Positions 39,883-49,776 of a stretch of 64,000 nt of DNA are shown here, in pieces. Origin of the DNA: Leptospira ognonensis (GTDB lineage: Bacteria > Spirochaetota > Leptospiria > Leptospirales > Leptospiraceae); assembly GCF_004770745.1 (NCBI RefSeq), contig NZ_RQGD01000034.1, positions 310,001 through 374,000 of the forward strand. The letters are read 5' to 3'. The notes beneath the pieces were generated by a model. The model did no database searches and was not told where the DNA came from. It saw nothing but the letters and a program-made list of their open reading frames with translations. Both the position numbers and the translations under genes were made by a program. How positions within the stretch are numbered: the stretch's first letter is position 1; each line of letters begins with the position of its first letter.

Positions 39883-40416
39883 ATGAGAAAATATTTAATC
39901 TTATTTTTAATTTTACCTACAGTAATCTTCGCAGTACCAAACAATACTCGTACTCCGCATTCTGTTGAACTCCGTGGTGGCATTTCAAATTCCGACGGAA
40001 AATCAAATCCGATGGTATCCTTTCTATATCAATATTTTATGAATGATAATTGGGCGATTGGTTTTGCTGTTCAACCTATCCTAGTATCTAGAGAAGTGAG
40101 AGGAGGAAGCATTACTGAGAATGCGGCCCATCGAACCATCACGCTCATCCCGATTGATTTTACTGCCGGTTATTTTTTCAATATGGATTCTGCTTTGCAG
40201 CCGTTTATTCGTGGTTATATTGGTCCTGCCATAGTGCAAGGTGCAGGTTCTGCTGAACAGATCTTTCATCTCGGATTAGGAGCTGGTTTAAGATATTTTG
40301 TAACGGATGAAATTTTCCTTTCTGCGGAACTCAGTGGCAATGCCTTTGCACTCCAAGAAAAAACGCGCCCTCAAAATGGTCCATTTTTCCAAGTCGGAGC
40401 AGGAATCTCTTTCTAA
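39883..40416 (+). CDS. outer-membrane beta-barrel protein
   Basis: 177 residues. Signal peptide MRKYLILFLILPTVIFA, then eight or so amphipathic strands (SVELRGGISNSDGKSNPMVS, WAIGFAVQPILVS, PFIRGYIGPAIVQG, LGLGAGLRYFVTDEI) ending in GAGISF with terminal Phe. This is an OmpA/OmpW-type small barrel. Ligand or role unknown. A 10-base palindrome GGAAGCTTCC (39855-39864) lies just upstream. Confidence 0.75.
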   Translation: MRKYLILFLILPTVIFAVPNNTRTPHSVELRGGISNSDGKSNPMVSFLYQYFMNDNWAIGFAVQPILVSREVRGGSITENAAHRTITLIPIDFTAGYFFNMDSALQPFIRGYIGPAIVQGAGSAEQIFHLGLGAGLRYFVTDEIFLSAELSGNAFALQEKTRPQNGPFFQVGAGISF

Positions 40417-40477
40417 ATTTGTAGAATTCCATCGGCTTACAAAAACCCTGGATTAGAAGCAAGATAAGGGTGAGCCG

Positions 40478-41974
40478 ATGATCAAAATTTCTGGATTAAA
40501 CAAATCTTATGGCAGTCAAGTTCTCTTCGAGGATTTGACCTTCAGCATCAATCGCGGTGAGAAAGTGGGCATCGTCGGTCGAAATGGACACGGGAAATCC
40601 ACTCTTTTCCAAATCATGCTTGGAACTTCCGATTATGATTCAGGAACGGTCACCGTTCCCAAAAATTACAAAGTCGGACATCTGGAACAACATCTAAAGT
40701 TTTCAAAGCCAACCGTTCTCGAAGAATGTTCGCTAGGTCTTCCTGAAGATGAAGAATACGAAACCTGGCAGGTAGAAAAGGTGCTCTTTGGTCTTGGCTT
40801 TACAGAAAAGGATATGGAACGTAACCCGAATGAATTTTCTGGTGGATACCAAATCCGCATGAACCTGGCAAAACTCCTTGTATCGAAACCTGACATGCTC
40901 ATGTTAGATGAACCAAATAATTATTTAGATATCGTTACCATTCGGTGGCTCGAGGACTTTCTCAGAACCTGGGAAGGAGAAGTTGTACTCATCACTCATG
41001 ATCGAAGTTTCATGGATAGCGTTGTCACTCATGTAGTTGCCATTCATAGAAAAAAGGCAGTCAAAGTGGAAGGTGATACAGAAAAATTATACACCCAAAT
41101 CAACCAAGAAGAAGAAATCTATGAAAAGACACGGTTGAATGAGGCAAAAAAACGTAAGCAAGAAGAGATCTTTATCGCTAAATTCAAGGCTAAGGCTAGT
41201 TTTGCGAGTCGTACACAATCTCGTGTCAAGAAGTTAGAAAAACAAGGCGAGATGAAGGCTCTAGAAAATATTGACGACTTAGAATTGTACTTCAATGCTG
41301 CGCCCTTTGGGGCCAATCAAATGTTGGCCGCTGAGGAAATCAGTTTTTCTTATACTGGCAAAGAGCCATTTATGATTGAAAAATTTTCGATGCCGATTGG
41401 TAAGCGGGATCGTATTTGTATCATCGGTAAAAACGGAAAGGGTAAATCTACTCTTTTAAAAATACTGGCAGGTGAACTAACGCCTGTTTCTGGAAATGTC
41501 ACTAAACATCCGATTTTGAAAGAAGGCTATTTTGGACAAACAAACAAGATGAGTCTAAAAGATGGAGCTACGATCGTTGAAGAGATCATGAGCGCGGATT
41601 CCTCATGCTCCGAAGGCAAGGCAAGAAACATCGCAGGTGGATTGATGTTTTCTGGGGATGCAGCCTTAAAGAAAATCAAGTTCCTTTCGGGTGGAGAAAA
41701 AAGTCGTGTCATGCTTGGTAGAATTTTAGTCGCACCATCTAATTTGCTGTTTTTAGATGAGCCAACAAACCACTTAGATATGCAATCCTGTGATTCACTC
41801 ATCGAAGCGATAGATGCTTTTGATGGATCAGTCGTGATGGTTACACATAATGAAATGCATCTCAGAGCTGTCGCTACTAAACTTGTAATCTTTGATAAGG
41901 ATCGCATTTCAATCTACGATGGATCTTATGATGATTTCCTTTCAGACATTGGCTGGTCCGACGAAGATGTTTAA
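40478..41974 (+). CDS. ABC-F family ATPase
   Basis: 498 residues with two fused nucleotide-binding domains and no membrane part. Domain 1: [36 protein letters not shown]. Linker about 200-270 is Lys/Glu rich with an ABC-F P-site-tRNA-interaction character. Domain 2: [36 protein letters not shown]. These proteins bind the ribosomal E site to relieve stalled or antibiotic-blocked ribosomes. Subfamily (YbiT-like or other) not fixed. Same strand as the TGT fusion, 34 bases ahead. Confidence 0.92.
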   Translation: MIKISGLNKSYGSQVLFEDLTFSINRGEKVGIVGRNGHGKSTLFQIMLGTSDYDSGTVTVPKNYKVGHLEQHLKFSKPTVLEECSLGLPEDEEYETWQVEKVLFGLGFTEKDMERNPNEFSGGYQIRMNLAKLLVSKPDMLMLDEPNNYLDIVTIRWLEDFLRTWEGEVVLITHDRSFMDSVVTHVVAIHRKKAVKVEGDTEKLYTQINQEEEIYEKTRLNEAKKRKQEEIFIAKFKAKASFASRTQSRVKKLEKQGEMKALENIDDLELYFNAAPFGANQMLAAEEISFSYTGKEPFMIEKFSMPIGKRDRICIIGKNGKGKSTLLKILAGELTPVSGNVTKHPILKEGYFGQTNKMSLKDGATIVEEIMSADSSCSEGKARNIAGGLMFSGDAALKKIKFLSGGEKSRVMLGRILVAPSNLLFLDEPTNHLDMQSCDSLIEAIDAFDGSVVMVTHNEMHLRAVATKLVIFDKDRISIYDGSYDDFLSDIGWSDEDV

Positions 41975-42008
41975 ACATTCAATGAATGTAAGAACATAAC
42001 CTGTCCCT

Positions 42009-44036
42009 ATGTCTCGCCTGAATTTTAAATTAGAAAAGGTTGCTTCCCATTCGCATGCCAGGGCTAGCACCTTTACTACATTACATGGCGATGTACAAAC
42101 TCCTATTTTTATGCCTGTGGGCACACAAGCGACGGTAAGAACTCTCAATGTCGATACACTGGAAACAGTGGGTTCAAATGTTCTCCTTGCCAATACGTAT
42201 CATCTTCTTTTACGTCCAGGAGCAGAAGTTTTTCGAAAGCTCGGAGGGATACATAAGTTCATGAATTGGGATCGACCTGTTCTGACAGATTCTGGCGGAT
42301 TTCAAATATTTAGCTTACCGAATGCAAGAAAGATGACAGAAGATGGCGCCATTTTTCGTAGTTATGTGGATGGGGAAAACATTCTCCTTTCTCCAGAAAT
42401 CAGCATCGAGATGCAAAAAGCAATCGGGTCGGACATCATGATGGTTTTAGATGAATGCGTTCCATCAACAGTAGATTTTTCAAGAGCAAAGTCTGCCATG
42501 GAAATCACACATAGGTGGGCAAAACGAAGTTTAAAAGCTCGTGGAGAATCCTCTCAGTCTATGTTTGGCATCGTGCAAGGAGCTTGTTTTCCGGAACTCA
42601 GAAAAGAAAGTGCCAAAGCACTTACCGACATGCCCTTCGATGGTTATGCGATAGGTGGTCTGGCAGTAGGCGAAACAAAAGCCGAACGAAATGATTTCTG
42701 CGAATTATCCGCATCGCTTTTGCCTCAAAATCTACCACGGTATTTGATGGGAGTAGGGACACCTTTAGATTTACTCGAAGCCGTGCATCGGGGCGTTGAC
42801 ATGTTTGATTGCACGATTCCTGTAGAGTTGGCACAGAGAGGAGTGGCCTTTACGAGTGAGGGAAAATTTCAAATCCATAGATCTATTTATAAATTTCTTG
42901 ACGAGGCCTTAGACCAAAAATGTGATTGTCGATGCTGCAAGCATTATTCGAAGGCATACTTGCACCACTTGATTAAGGCAGGTGAAATTCTAGGCTGGCA
43001 GCTCATCGCAGAACATAATTTAACTTACTATCATAAATTAATGAATGATATGCGGCTAAGTATCTTGGATGATACTTTTTTTCGATTTTATTCCGAAAAG
43101 AAAACAGAGCTTCTGAAAAGTGATAATGTAAATCCTCCGTTTACATTAAAATCGGCTAAAAAAGATCGCCGAAGGTCGCTCGGTGATTATGAGGTCGTGG
43201 AAAGCAAAACAGGCAATTATTACAGCATACGTCAAAAAAGTTCCGGAGAGGTGATGCATTCTGTTAATTCTCCCATAGAAGAGGCTGATACACTTTATAT
43301 CAAACAATCGCACTTAGGCATGTTATTAGAAAAATCGGATACGATTCCACTTGTAGTTTGGGATGTGGGTTTGGGAGCCGCGACAAATGCCATGGCAGCA
43401 ATTTCCGCTCATGAAAGGAGTTCTTCCTCGAGGAAATTAACGCTGATTAGTTTTGAGAACGATTTGACTCCATTAAAGCTCGCCTTGAGGAATCATGGTA
43501 GGTTTCCTCATCTCTTCCACAAAGCCCCCATGGCTTTATTGAAAAATGGCCATTGGATTTCGGATGAAAAAGGCATCGAATGGAAGTTGATGGAAGGAGA
43601 TTTCCAAAAGGTATACAAAAATGCTGAAGCTCCCGATTTAATTTATTTTGATCCTTTTTCGTATGAAACCGATTCCGAATTATGGTCTTACGATTTCTTC
43701 TGTGACTTCTATTCCCATTTGAAAGAATTTCAAAATCAAATATCCTTATATACTTACTCAGCGTCCACGCGAGTGAGGAGTGCGATGTTAGGAGCCGGTT
43801 TTTTAGTCGCCAGGGGTGCAGGTTCAGGACCCAAGAGCGAAACGACAATCGCCTTTACAAAAGAAAATTTCTCAGAGGAAATACAGAAACAATTACTAGA
43901 TCGGAGATGGCTAGAAAGATGGATGCGTAGTGATGCAAAGTATCCAGAAAATCTTTTAATGGATAGGGAGAAATGGACTTCTCTCATCTTATCGCATCCG
44001 CAGTTTCAGCCTTCAATCCTCCTCGACAATCTCTGA
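42009..44036 (+). CDS. tgt: tRNA-guanine transglycosylase fused to MnmD-like methyltransferase
   Basis: Single 675-residue protein. Residues 1-370 are a bacterial queuine/preQ1 tRNA transglycosylase: LTDSGGFQIFSL (general-base D94), GGLAVGE, nucleophile D267 in GVDMFDC, zinc ligands C305, C307, C310 and H336. Residues about 385-600 are a DUF752/MnmD methyltransferase: WDVGLGAATNAM (SAM loop near 451) and YFDPFSYETDSELW, typical of mnm5U34 formation. Both activities act on tRNA wobble base 34. The loop after the nucleophile reads IPVELAQRG rather than MPTRNARNG. Its 3' end overlaps the convergent lipoprotein gene by 24 bases. No frameshift is visible at the junction. Confidence 0.88.
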   Translation: MSRLNFKLEKVASHSHARASTFTTLHGDVQTPIFMPVGTQATVRTLNVDTLETVGSNVLLANTYHLLLRPGAEVFRKLGGIHKFMNWDRPVLTDSGGFQIFSLPNARKMTEDGAIFRSYVDGENILLSPEISIEMQKAIGSDIMMVLDECVPSTVDFSRAKSAMEITHRWAKRSLKARGESSQSMFGIVQGACFPELRKESAKALTDMPFDGYAIGGLAVGETKAERNDFCELSASLLPQNLPRYLMGVGTPLDLLEAVHRGVDMFDCTIPVELAQRGVAFTSEGKFQIHRSIYKFLDEALDQKCDCRCCKHYSKAYLHHLIKAGEILGWQLIAEHNLTYYHKLMNDMRLSILDDTFFRFYSEKKTELLKSDNVNPPFTLKSAKKDRRRSLGDYEVVESKTGNYYSIRQKSSGEVMHSVNSPIEEADTLYIKQSHLGMLLEKSDTIPLVVWDVGLGAATNAMAAISAHERSSSSRKLTLISFENDLTPLKLALRNHGRFPHLFHKAPMALLKNGHWISDEKGIEWKLMEGDFQKVYKNAEAPDLIYFDPFSYETDSELWSYDFFCDFYSHLKEFQNQISLYTYSASTRVRSAMLGAGFLVARGAGSGPKSETTIAFTKENFSEEIQKQLLDRRWLERWMRSDAKYPENLLMDREKWTSLILSHPQFQPSILLDNL

Positions 44037-45434
44037 AAAAATCTCACCATCAAAATTAATTTCAATTTCACCTTCATAAACTGAATGCGTACTAAATTTA
44101 GTTTCACGAAGTGGAACTTCCGCCTGTTTTATGTTATTTGAGTCTAAAATTCTCCCTTTTAACTTTCTATCCTTTTGTTCTGAAACAAATCGAAACGGAA
44201 ATTTCCGATTCGAATCCCAAACAGCAGGGACAGATGCTATTTCTGCTGGCAGGATGATTGAAAAGATATGTGATTCTACCTGACCGTTCACGGTTTCCTG
44301 AATTTGTAATTTTGTATCGCCCACACCACTCACAGTTACTGGGATCATTCGATATAGGTAGGATTGAGGTTTCATTTCATATTCCATTTTCCCCTCTTTC
44401 CAATTTGAGAAGTAAGATCCATTTTCTACGGATAATTGGTAGGATCTTTTTTGTATGCTATCTGTTGTATTTTCTCGCGCAAGATAGAGAAAACCATTTC
44501 CTTTTTTGTTTTCTGGAACAAAGAAGATTCCATCAGATCTTTCCTTACTTTCGAATAAGATCGAACCTTCCCTCAGTCCATTCGGATGGATGAGTAATGG
44601 GTCCCACCAGCTCAAAACAGCAGAATCTCCGCTCACTGGATTTTCTTTATCCACTTCATATTCCCAGTCTGAAATGAAAGCGAGTCCCCAGTTTACGAGT
44701 GCTACACGGTTGGGAGGATTGATTTCTTCTCCAATCAGGCTGGTTCGAAGGAAACCAGTGCGGGGTTCATTGGGATCAAAAGTCTCCCAGGCTGGACTCG
44801 AAGTCGGGCTAAATTTTACTTCGTTTGTGTAGACAGAATCAATTCCTTGTGAAAGTCCAGGTAGGATAAAGGGGACTCCGTCGCTTCTTCCAGCCCAGGT
44901 ATCAAGTAGCAGTCGAAACGCAATGTATAAAGGGATATTACCCTCATTTTTTGCTGTTAAATGAAAGTAGAAACCATTGGAACTTTTTGGGATTAGTTTC
45001 ATCAAAACGATTACCGGATAACCAGGAACCTTCGCTGTTAACTCCAAGCTATCCCCAACTTTATTAATTTTTTTATTTTCTAATTTATCAAATTTGAAAA
45101 TCGAACCTTCAACAGAGATCGAAGTATAAGAGGACCAGATTCCATCGGAAAAGGCACCATTGGGATGACCATAGATAAGATCGAGTTTTTCCTCACCTCG
45201 TTCTGTACCCATACTAAATCTGCCGTTGGAAAGCAAACTCATAGAATGCACTCCATTACGAATGTGCATGGGTTCCTCTGCTAATAGGTAGGGGTTTTTG
45301 ATTTCTTTATATTTAAGTTCTGTTGAAGGTTCCTCTGCGGCGGTTTCATTTGTCCGGATCGATTTATCCATGGGTGCACAGCTAGCCATTAGGTATGAGA
45401 TCAGTGAGAGTGTATAACATATTGATTTTTTCAT
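44013..45434 (-). CDS. large lipoprotein of unknown function
   Basis: 473 residues, not recognised. MKKSICYTLSLISYLMASC is a lipoprotein signal with C19. The mature part is strand-rich with no membrane segment: HIRNGVHSMSLLSNGRFSMG, FDPNEPRTGFLRTSLIG, GSAVLS-type WWDPLLIHPNG. It overlaps the end of the TGT-MnmD gene. The next gene upstream, also envelope-directed, starts about 20 bases away on the same strand, so the two may be cotranscribed. Confidence 0.65.
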   Translation of the reverse strand: MKKSICYTLSLISYLMASCAPMDKSIRTNETAAEEPSTELKYKEIKNPYLLAEEPMHIRNGVHSMSLLSNGRFSMGTERGEEKLDLIYGHPNGAFSDGIWSSYTSISVEGSIFKFDKLENKKINKVGDSLELTAKVPGYPVIVLMKLIPKSSNGFYFHLTAKNEGNIPLYIAFRLLLDTWAGRSDGVPFILPGLSQGIDSVYTNEVKFSPTSSPAWETFDPNEPRTGFLRTSLIGEEINPPNRVALVNWGLAFISDWEYEVDKENPVSGDSAVLSWWDPLLIHPNGLREGSILFESKERSDGIFFVPENKKGNGFLYLARENTTDSIQKRSYQLSVENGSYFSNWKEGKMEYEMKPQSYLYRMIPVTVSGVGDTKLQIQETVNGQVESHIFSIILPAEIASVPAVWDSNRKFPFRFVSEQKDRKLKGRILDSNNIKQAEVPLRETKFSTHSVYEGEIEINFDGEIFSEIVEED

Positions 45435-45453
45435 TTAGATGAATCTCCGTATT

Positions 45454-46167
45454 TCAGATAACATAACAACTAATTGTTTCAACTGTGGTAACATTGCCCG
45501 CCAAATCTTCCGCATATGCTTGTATAGAGAAAATTTGGTTTTCTTTTTTTGAAATAAGGATCGGTTGATCATATCTTTTCCAGATTTCTTCTGCACTCGG
45601 TTTCCAGAAAATAGATCGTATTCCTGAGAGGGAGTCACTCGCCAAAATCGTGAGGAAGGATCCTTGAGCGCATGATTCGGCATCCTCATTTATAAATCTA
45701 GGTGGATTGAAACGAAATTCGATTTTTGGTGGCGAATCATCTATGACCAGTATGCGTGTTTTGCCAGAGTCACGATTTCCAAAAAAATCTACCGAATAAT
45801 ACGTCAATTGGTAAGAGCCAGGTTTTGGTAAATGGATCGCACCCATTGTCGAAAGGAAGGGACCGCCGTTAAGAGAATAAAAGGAATTTTGTGAAAATTT
45901 TAAATCAAAGGAATTGAGGAGCACAGTGTCACTTGAGCGCGCAATGATGGTATGGCTCGTATGGCTTTCATTTACGTCTAACGCAATGATTCTGGATGCA
46001 GCTATGGGGATTTTACGAGGAGGTGCCTCTTCCTTTTTCACTTCCTTTCTCACAACTACCGAAGGCGCAATGAAGCTCTTTTCGCGGGAGAGAACCCTTT
46101 CTCCACTCATTTGGCTCTGAAAAGAAACAAAAACAAGGGCCAATAAAAAAACTCGGTACATACGCAT
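45454..46167 (-). CDS. secreted protein with OmpL47-like Ig repeat
   Basis: 237 residues. Signal peptide MRMYRVFLLALVFVSFQSQM. Around residues 90-140, SFYSLNGGPFLSTMGAIHLP with YQLTYYSVDFFGNRD matches the OmpL47-type Ig-like repeat found in leptospiral surface proteins. A second such unit (FLTILASDSLSGIRSIFW to YAEDLAGNVTTVETI) follows. Likely a periplasmic or surface adhesion-type protein. Same strand and about 20 bases upstream of the large lipoprotein. Confidence 0.7.
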   Translation of the reverse strand: MRMYRVFLLALVFVSFQSQMSGERVLSREKSFIAPSVVVRKEVKKEEAPPRKIPIAASRIIALDVNESHTSHTIIARSSDTVLLNSFDLKFSQNSFYSLNGGPFLSTMGAIHLPKPGSYQLTYYSVDFFGNRDSGKTRILVIDDSPPKIEFRFNPPRFINEDAESCAQGSFLTILASDSLSGIRSIFWKPSAEEIWKRYDQPILISKKENQIFSIQAYAEDLAGNVTTVETISCYVI

Positions 46168-46246
46168 CCGAGTTTAATTTATTAACTTTTAAATGGAATC
46201 AAAAAAATCTAGAAAATCCAAAATGATCACATAACAGATCCCATGT

Positions 46247-47947
46247 CTATTCTTTCATTCGGTAAGAATCTTTTAGGGATAACACCGATTTTTGATAAAA
46301 AGAATCTATCTGGCTTTGGTCGTAATGGGCTTTTTTTATTAACTTCAAACAGAATTTTGATTTTGTTTCGGAAATCTTTTCCTTACCTGCAAGATCGGTT
46401 GCAAAGCGCGAAAAATCACGTATAAAAACATGAAAGATCATATCCAAGGTGTCATTGTCTGTTTTGTCAAATTCAGCATATTCTAAAATTAATTGACCAT
46501 AAATGATTAGAGTAAGAAGCTCACCAATCGATAACATAAGATCTATATCCGTGGTGTCTTCTTTTGATAGCTCAAGCTCTTTAATGAGATCCACAAACAA
46601 TTTAATTTGTGATTTGAAAATATCAAGGTTCGGAGTATTGAACTTACTGTAAACTTCTTCGTAGTCACCGAGTGCTACATTCCTTGTCGCCTTAGTCGTA
46701 GCTCCTTGAGCAAATAGAAAATCATCACTTTTAGGTTCCGTGATGTGTGGAACCTTTGAAGCGGGTTTCTTTTCAAAAAGATAGGCATTTAGAAACTGGT
46801 TTACGAGCATCATATTGATATGCACGGTTCCTTCAAGTTTCGGTAACATGCGTATGTCGCGGGTTGCCATTTCAAAGTACATATCCTTTTCAAAACCACG
46901 CGCCGCGATCACATCCCATAGATGATTGATTACTTCTTCCGCCTGCATCGTTACTTTCATTTTAACCATGGGATTAAAAAGTAGATAACGGCGATCTTCG
47001 GTAGACCCTGCCCGCATATAATCACAGGCTCGGAAAGCAAAAGATTTCATAGCGATCAGTCTGACGTAGGCATCAATAAACAATCGCTTGATATGTGGAA
47101 AGTTTGCAACGGATTCATTGAATAATTTTCTATTGGCAGCATGGTTTAGAGCTTCGTGGAAGGCATGCGTGGCAATTCCAATGGACGCCCATCCCAAATT
47201 GTATTTAGCATAAGCAACCGTGGCAAGTGCCGCATCCCATGCGTCTCGGTCCTTACTTAGAATCTCATCCTCTGTAATGGGATAGTCCTCTAACTGAAAC
47301 TCTGCGACATACTTTTGTGATTGGACAACATTCTGTATGAGTTTGTACTTTGGATGGTCTGTTCTAACTGCAAAAAAAACAAACTTACCAGTTTTAGCAT
47401 TTTTTCCAAATACTGAAATTCGTTTACCCACATTTCCATTTCCAATATAGTATTTGGAACCGCGTGCGAGATAAGATCCGTCCTCCTGAGGAATCAACTT
47501 CATATCAGAGGAAATTAAATCTGCTCCATGTTCTTTTTCAGACAAACCGAAACCAAAAACGCCTCCTGCAAGTAGGTCGTTTTTGGTTTCTTCTTTTACT
47601 TTTGTATTTTTCGAATTCCAAATAGGACCAAGGCCGAGTATACTCACCTGCCATACGTACCAATAGGAGAGTCCATAGAAGCCTAAAATCTCATTAAAAT
47701 AACAATTACGAAAGTTATCAAAGCGACTCCCCTCATGACCGTAAGCTGGAGGAGCTAGCAGTGAAGAAAATACTTTTTCATTTTTTAAGTGGGTAACAAA
47801 ATCTTCATACCATACATAGGCATGGTCGTCTGCCTTAAGTTTCTTTTTGCCCTTGGATTCAAAAAATGCGATTGTGGATGTTAGAATATTTTTTGTTTTT
47901 TCATCCAAGTGGGAATAGTCGGGATGGTTTGGATTTAAAAGGTGCAT
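46247..47947 (-). CDS. acyl-CoA dehydrogenase, large type
   Basis: 566 residues from ATG at 47947 (MHLLNPNHPDYS); a TTG at 47965 with AGGA close by is a possible earlier start. Motifs: GFGLSEKEHGADLISSD (flavin contact), YYIGNGNVG, and MLPKLEGTVHINMM, where the glutamate matches the catalytic base of the YEGT motif. Residues about 425-550 form an added helical C-terminal domain, as in very-long-chain or AidB-like enzymes. Substrate probably long-chain acyl-CoA. Alone on its strand, divergent from the thioesterase. Confidence 0.82.
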   Translation of the reverse strand: MHLLNPNHPDYSHLDEKTKNILTSTIAFFESKGKKKLKADDHAYVWYEDFVTHLKNEKVFSSLLAPPAYGHEGSRFDNFRNCYFNEILGFYGLSYWYVWQVSILGLGPIWNSKNTKVKEETKNDLLAGGVFGFGLSEKEHGADLISSDMKLIPQEDGSYLARGSKYYIGNGNVGKRISVFGKNAKTGKFVFFAVRTDHPKYKLIQNVVQSQKYVAEFQLEDYPITEDEILSKDRDAWDAALATVAYAKYNLGWASIGIATHAFHEALNHAANRKLFNESVANFPHIKRLFIDAYVRLIAMKSFAFRACDYMRAGSTEDRRYLLFNPMVKMKVTMQAEEVINHLWDVIAARGFEKDMYFEMATRDIRMLPKLEGTVHINMMLVNQFLNAYLFEKKPASKVPHITEPKSDDFLFAQGATTKATRNVALGDYEEVYSKFNTPNLDIFKSQIKLFVDLIKELELSKEDTTDIDLMLSIGELLTLIIYGQLILEYAEFDKTDNDTLDMIFHVFIRDFSRFATDLAGKEKISETKSKFCLKLIKKAHYDQSQIDSFYQKSVLSLKDSYRMKE

Positions 47948-48059
47948 GTAGGGAATGATTTGCAATAGTCCTAAGATTTGCGATCATTTTTACAAAATTG
48001 AATTTCAAATTAATGTTGTTAGATTCAAATGACTAGAGACAAAGTTAGGTATAAAATTT

Positions 48060-48569
48060 ATGATCCAATTTGAAACACTTCAGCAGTATAAAAAAGTTCC
48101 AAACCAAGAAAATGGAACCTGTTTCGCCTGTGGCCAAGATCACGCGACAGGATTGCGCATGAATTTTTTTACAGATGATTCGTCCGTATTTTCTGAAATT
48201 TTAGTGCCGAGTCGTTTTGCCGGATGGAGTCAAATCGTTCATGGTGGCATTACTGCGACGATTTTGGATGAGACTCTTGCATGGACTGTCATCTATCTAA
48301 GGCAGTCTTTTATACTCACCAAATCTCTTACGATTGAATATCTGAGGCCTATATTCGTAGATAAACCGTTATACGCAATTGGATCGATTTCAGAAGTCGT
48401 ATCAGAACGAGAACTGTTAGTTGATGCGGCTATTTATGATAGCGAAAAAGAACTTTGTGCGAAAGCAAGAGGAAGTGTGGTAATGTTTTCGGCCGAGCAA
48501 ATGAAGAAAAAAAAATTGTTTCCAGAAGTTTTTCTGAATCAATTCGAATCTTCGGTGTTCGGCAAATGA
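48060..48569 (+). CDS. PaaI-family hotdog thioesterase
   Basis: 169 residues. Hotdog fold with HGGITATILDETLAWTVIY (the HGG and catalytic acidic residue region) and SLTIEYLRPIFVDKPLYAIG. CFACGQDHATGLRM at residues 21-34 contains a CxxC and is usual at the start of this subfamily. It hydrolyses an acyl-CoA of unknown kind. Divergent from the acyl-CoA dehydrogenase and overlapping the convergent zincin gene by 31 bases. Confidence 0.85.
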   Translation: MIQFETLQQYKKVPNQENGTCFACGQDHATGLRMNFFTDDSSVFSEILVPSRFAGWSQIVHGGITATILDETLAWTVIYLRQSFILTKSLTIEYLRPIFVDKPLYAIGSISEVVSERELLVDAAIYDSEKELCAKARGSVVMFSAEQMKKKKLFPEVFLNQFESSVFGK

Positions 48570-49750
48570 CCCTCTGTTGAAGGCATTCCCTTATATTTTT
48601 TATATAATTCTTTGATTTGCGTTTCGCTGTATAAATTTTTGTTTTGTAAATGGATGCCAAATATTTGTTCCCATCCATTTTTTTGTTTCGATAATTCTAG
48701 GCTAATCGCAAGTTCCCTGATTCGATTTGCAAACAGATGTTCGGCCCAATCAGTTTCTCCAGTGGAACTAGTCGGTAGACCAGTGATTTCTTCAACTCGT
48801 TTTCCATCGCTACCATGAGAAGTGGCATGAAACTTTTTATCACCATTTCGATTCATGTGAAACTCAACAGTATGCATATATTCATGAAAAATTTGGGGAA
48901 AGTTTATCATTGTTAACCATTCGGACGGCATCTTAATATATGTTCGAAAAGGTGAGTTTGCAAATTTTGGTACGATCGGGAAGGATCCATAATTTGCATT
49001 GGCATTTCCACCAAATCTGGGAAAAGCAATAAAAACTAGATCGCTTTCGGTAGCAATTTGATTCATCTGTAAGGAGAGATTTTCGTCCCATGGCGCGAGT
49101 CCGCTAAGCATAATATAATTTCTCTCGTTTAGACGAGTTGCCGTTTGAGTTACGTTTATCATTTTAATCTCAATTGTTAGTTGATTCTCGCTAAATAATT
49201 CGATATATCTTTTCAAAACTTTTAATGAGAGCAGACCGTGCAAAGCTAAACAAGGATCCATCCTCTTTTGGAGTTTTTCTGTCTCGGTATTCGCTACAAT
49301 TACATATGTAAGAGTCTGAATGTATTTTGGTTCTTTACTATCCAGAGTTTTTGATTTTTGGACGTATCGCAACATGTCTTCTGGATTGCCCCAGCCTGTA
49401 TGATTTCCTTTGTTGTGGATCCAGTCGACTACCTTGCCGTTCGCGCTCTTAAATTCTAATCCCTCTAAAAAATATGTTTCGGCTGTTTCATCTTCTCTGT
49501 TCGCAAATTCTCTGGCACCTAACCAGAACCTAGCGGATGCCTTACAGTTTTTTTTATCTTTTGGTTGGGTATCACAGAAATCCCGAGCCTTTTCGAATTC
49601 CATTTTATGAATAAGACGAGAGTACTTGTCCTTCGGAAGCGGCTGGTCATCTTCGAATTGGCATTTATTTTTTAATTCTTCTTCAATGGAAATGGCAGAA
49701 AGGCCTGTAGATACGAGGACGCAAAAAAATAAGATGGTATATCGAAACAT
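48539..49750 (-). CDS. secreted zincin-like protein of unknown function
   Basis: 403 residues. Signal peptide MFRYTILFFCVLVSTGLSA. The N-terminal half is cysteine-bearing (KNKCQFEDD, RDFCDTQP, KKNCKAS) and resembles tetratricopeptide-like helices (ARFWLGAREFANREDETAET). Near residue 295, FHEYMHTVEFH is an HExxH zinc motif in a predicted helix, with candidate third ligands downstream (HATSHG, EITGLP). Possible periplasmic metallopeptidase, but no family is recognised. Convergent overlap with the thioesterase. Confidence 0.6.
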   Translation of the reverse strand: MFRYTILFFCVLVSTGLSAISIEEELKNKCQFEDDQPLPKDKYSRLIHKMEFEKARDFCDTQPKDKKNCKASARFWLGAREFANREDETAETYFLEGLEFKSANGKVVDWIHNKGNHTGWGNPEDMLRYVQKSKTLDSKEPKYIQTLTYVIVANTETEKLQKRMDPCLALHGLLSLKVLKRYIELFSENQLTIEIKMINVTQTATRLNERNYIMLSGLAPWDENLSLQMNQIATESDLVFIAFPRFGGNANANYGSFPIVPKFANSPFRTYIKMPSEWLTMINFPQIFHEYMHTVEFHMNRNGDKKFHATSHGSDGKRVEEITGLPTSSTGETDWAEHLFANRIRELAISLELSKQKNGWEQIFGIHLQNKNLYSETQIKELYKKYKGMPSTEGHLPNTEDSN

Positions 49751-49776
49751 AATTTAGAGAAAGAAAATTAGGATTC

